This document shows, in pieces, positions 5,407-5,425 of a stretch of 5,425 nt of DNA (position 1 is the first letter of the stretch; each line of letters starts with the position of its first letter). Where the stretch lies: the NCBI GenBank assembly GCA_045576675.1, contig JAZNGX010000124.1:1-5425 (forward strand). The letters are read 5' to 3'. Both the position numbers and the translations under genes were made by a program. Below the pieces are notes generated by a model that did no database searches, was not told where the DNA came from, and saw nothing but the letters and a program-made list of their open reading frames with translations. The DNA comes from JAZNGX01 sp045576675 (lineage in GTDB: Bacteria > Bacillota > Clostridia > Monoglobales > Firm-18).

Positions 5407-5425
5407 ATGCTGCCATTAACTCGTG
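5405..5425 (-). CDS. C-terminal end of an IS3-family transposase (partial)
   Basis: Only the last six codons are present on the minus strand, reading H-E-L-M-A-A and then TAA (5405-5407). A short tail ending in Ala-Ala is common in IS3-family OrfB transposases. The call rests mainly on the IS-like end beside it, since six residues alone prove nothing. The body of the gene would lie to the right of the window. Confidence 0.4.
   Translation of the reverse strand, partial: HELMAA

Larger units (their letters stand above)
5307..5425 (-). mobile_element. End of an IS3-family-like insertion sequence (partial)
   Basis: From about 5307, nine bases after the ligase stop and an AT dinucleotide run, the sequence looks like an IS end. 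It contains a TG-starting segment rich in C, then CTGTC-AAGTA-GACAG (5333-5347), a strong hairpin (5370-5402) and the tail of a minus-strand frame. The motif with GTCTACTTGACAGG on the minus strand resembles ends I associate with IS3/IS150-type elements of Clostridia; this is recognition from memory. The exact outer boundary and target duplication cannot be set without the other end. Confidence 0.5.

Noticed and set aside
1..5425. CRISPR array, tRNA or rRNA genes
   Set aside because: No regularly spaced direct repeats, no tRNA cloverleaf or TTCGA-type arm with acceptor pairing, and no rRNA-like conserved blocks were seen on either strand.

Overview
The window looks like a chromosomal segment from an anaerobic, endospore-forming Firmicute of the class Clostridia. 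The reasons are low G+C content with A/T-rich spacers, two sporulation or germination genes (lonB and sleB), Gram-positive style Shine-Dalgarno sites, consensus sigma-A promoters and a tRNA-sensing T-box leader. The genus cannot be fixed from the sequence.

Layout from left to right. Positions 1-187 are non-coding. They hold a strong + strand terminator for a gene outside the window, an imperfect hairpin, and a palindromic element that closes lonB. lonB (1810 to 188, minus) encodes a membrane-anchored AAA+/Ser-Lys protease of the forespore type. It is divergent from sleB (1894 to 2547, plus), a spore-cortex-lytic enzyme with a signal peptide, a peptidoglycan-binding domain and a SleB hydrolase domain. 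A shared hairpin at 2554-2597 separates sleB from a convergent TalC/FSA-family gene (3267 to 2596, minus). Its active-site residues point to fructose-6-phosphate aldolase rather than transaldolase.

The most interesting part is 3290-3660. Two textbook sigma-A promoters face away from each other. The rightward one has a perfect 8-4-8 dyad over its -35 box that resembles the clostridial Rex operator. It drives a complete T-box leader with Stem I, antiterminator and terminator, whose specifier triplet reads most naturally as UAC (Tyr). The gene behind the leader (3661-5298) is not an aminoacyl-tRNA synthetase, transporter or standard biosynthetic enzyme. It is a 545-residue acyl/aryl-CoA ligase-type adenylate-forming enzyme. 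The arrangement suggests CoA activation of an acid linked to tyrosine metabolism, possibly controlled by both redox state and uncharged tRNA-Tyr.

About 9 bp after the ligase stop, the sequence changes to what looks like the end of an IS3-family element. It shows a terminal-region hairpin, a terminator-like hairpin and the last codons of a minus-strand transposase. Any original downstream partners of the ligase therefore lie beyond an insertion or are lost.
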